A stretch of 64,000 bases of DNA from the NCBI RefSeq assembly GCF_020360975.1, contig NW_025408685.1, forward strand, positions 372,001-436,000, written 5' to 3'. Positions within the stretch are counted from its first letter, which is position 1. The number at the start of each line of letters is the position of its first letter. The notes under the pieces are model-generated. The model was not told the origin of the DNA and searched no databases. It saw nothing but the letters and a program-made list of their open reading frames with translations. Origin of the DNA: Hirsutella rhossiliensis. Its lineage: Eukaryota > Ascomycota > Sordariomycetes > Hypocreales > Ophiocordycipitaceae. Positions 63,883 through 64,000 of the stretch are shown here, one piece after another. Both the position numbers and the translations under genes were made by a program.

Positions 63883-64000
63883 AAACTAAGGCATAGTTAA
63901 CCTCTCGAGCTGCCACGGCTCCTCACCACTACTTACCACCTTCAAAGCGTAGTGGTCAGACTCGATCTCAACCTTGAAAACATGTGCCGTGATCTCAGAG
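63883..64000. other. 5' flank of kinase-like gene
   Basis: No start codon or gene assigned; it could be promoter or an upstream exon running out of the window. Confidence 0.3.

Noticed and set aside
1..64000. CRISPR arrays, bacterial operons, rRNA or tRNA genes
   Set aside because: No regular spacer arrays, no Shine-Dalgarno-style gene packing, and no cloverleaf or rRNA-like conserved stretch was noticed; intron signals show a fungus.

Overview
This window looks like a transposon-dense (accessory) stretch of a filamentous ascomycete genome, most likely Pezizomycotina and perhaps Sordariomycetes. The reasons are short GT-AG introns with CTAAC or TGAC branch points, a secreted CAP/SCP protein, a DUF7029/DUF7223-type secreted protein, an OCH1-like GT32 glycosyltransferase, and fungal families of nearly every transposon superfamily. 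All assignments are by eye; no database search was run.

Layout. 1-1.95 kb: truncated Ty1/copia gag-protease. 2.0-3.7 kb: truncated Helitron (minus). 4.1-8.4 kb: hAT element copy 1, carrying a LINE 3' fragment. 8.5-10.4 kb: Fot1/pogo-type transposon, followed by the start of a second one. 11.26-18.15 kb: an OCH1-like GT32 gene split by a complete 5,790-bp copia element (12,221-18,010; 200-bp LTRs; TTTGT duplication). 18.65 kb: a lone hAT end. 19.2-25.4 kb: a large decayed Helitron (minus) with Rep and PIF1 helicase. 25.6-28.3 kb: GC-rich, mostly unexplained. 28.3-33.7 kb: a second Helitron (plus) of a different family, related to the fragment at 2-3.7 kb. 34.4-39.65 kb: a MULE transposase gene split by hAT copy 2 (35,147-38,974; perfect 8-bp duplication GTTTCAAC), which itself contains a 222-bp solo LTR. 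39.66-47.46 kb: a 7.8-kb palindrome. Its two roughly 3-kb arms are inverted copies of a Crypton-like tyrosine-recombinase element with a GCR1_C-like domain, and a nearly intact pogo element (42,727-44,564) sits exactly at the centre of symmetry. 47.46-48.05 kb: hAT C-terminal fragment. 48.26-49.83 kb: Ty3/gypsy gag-protease. 50.28-56.23 kb: a host island with two divergently transcribed, intact-looking genes for secreted proteins. 56.4-59.0 kb: transposon scraps and a Tad-like LINE 3' end. 59.9-63.9 kb: a kinase-like gene (FTA2-like?) split by a second Crypton-like element (about 60,180-63,479) that has short inverted ends and a 4-bp flanking repeat.

How it fits together. The window is an insertion record: retrotransposon in glycosyltransferase, hAT in MULE, LINE or solo LTR in hAT, pogo in tyrosine-recombinase element, tyrosine-recombinase element in kinase-like gene. 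Several junctions can be read to the base because removing the insert restores the reading frame of the host sequence. Decay is mostly by single-base indels, often in homopolymers, and obvious RIP-like AT-rich mutation is absent. The most interesting features are the pogo-centred palindrome, the Crypton-like elements with clustered end motifs and a shared GC-AG intron, and a recurring 17-bp doubled repeat at pogo-type ends.
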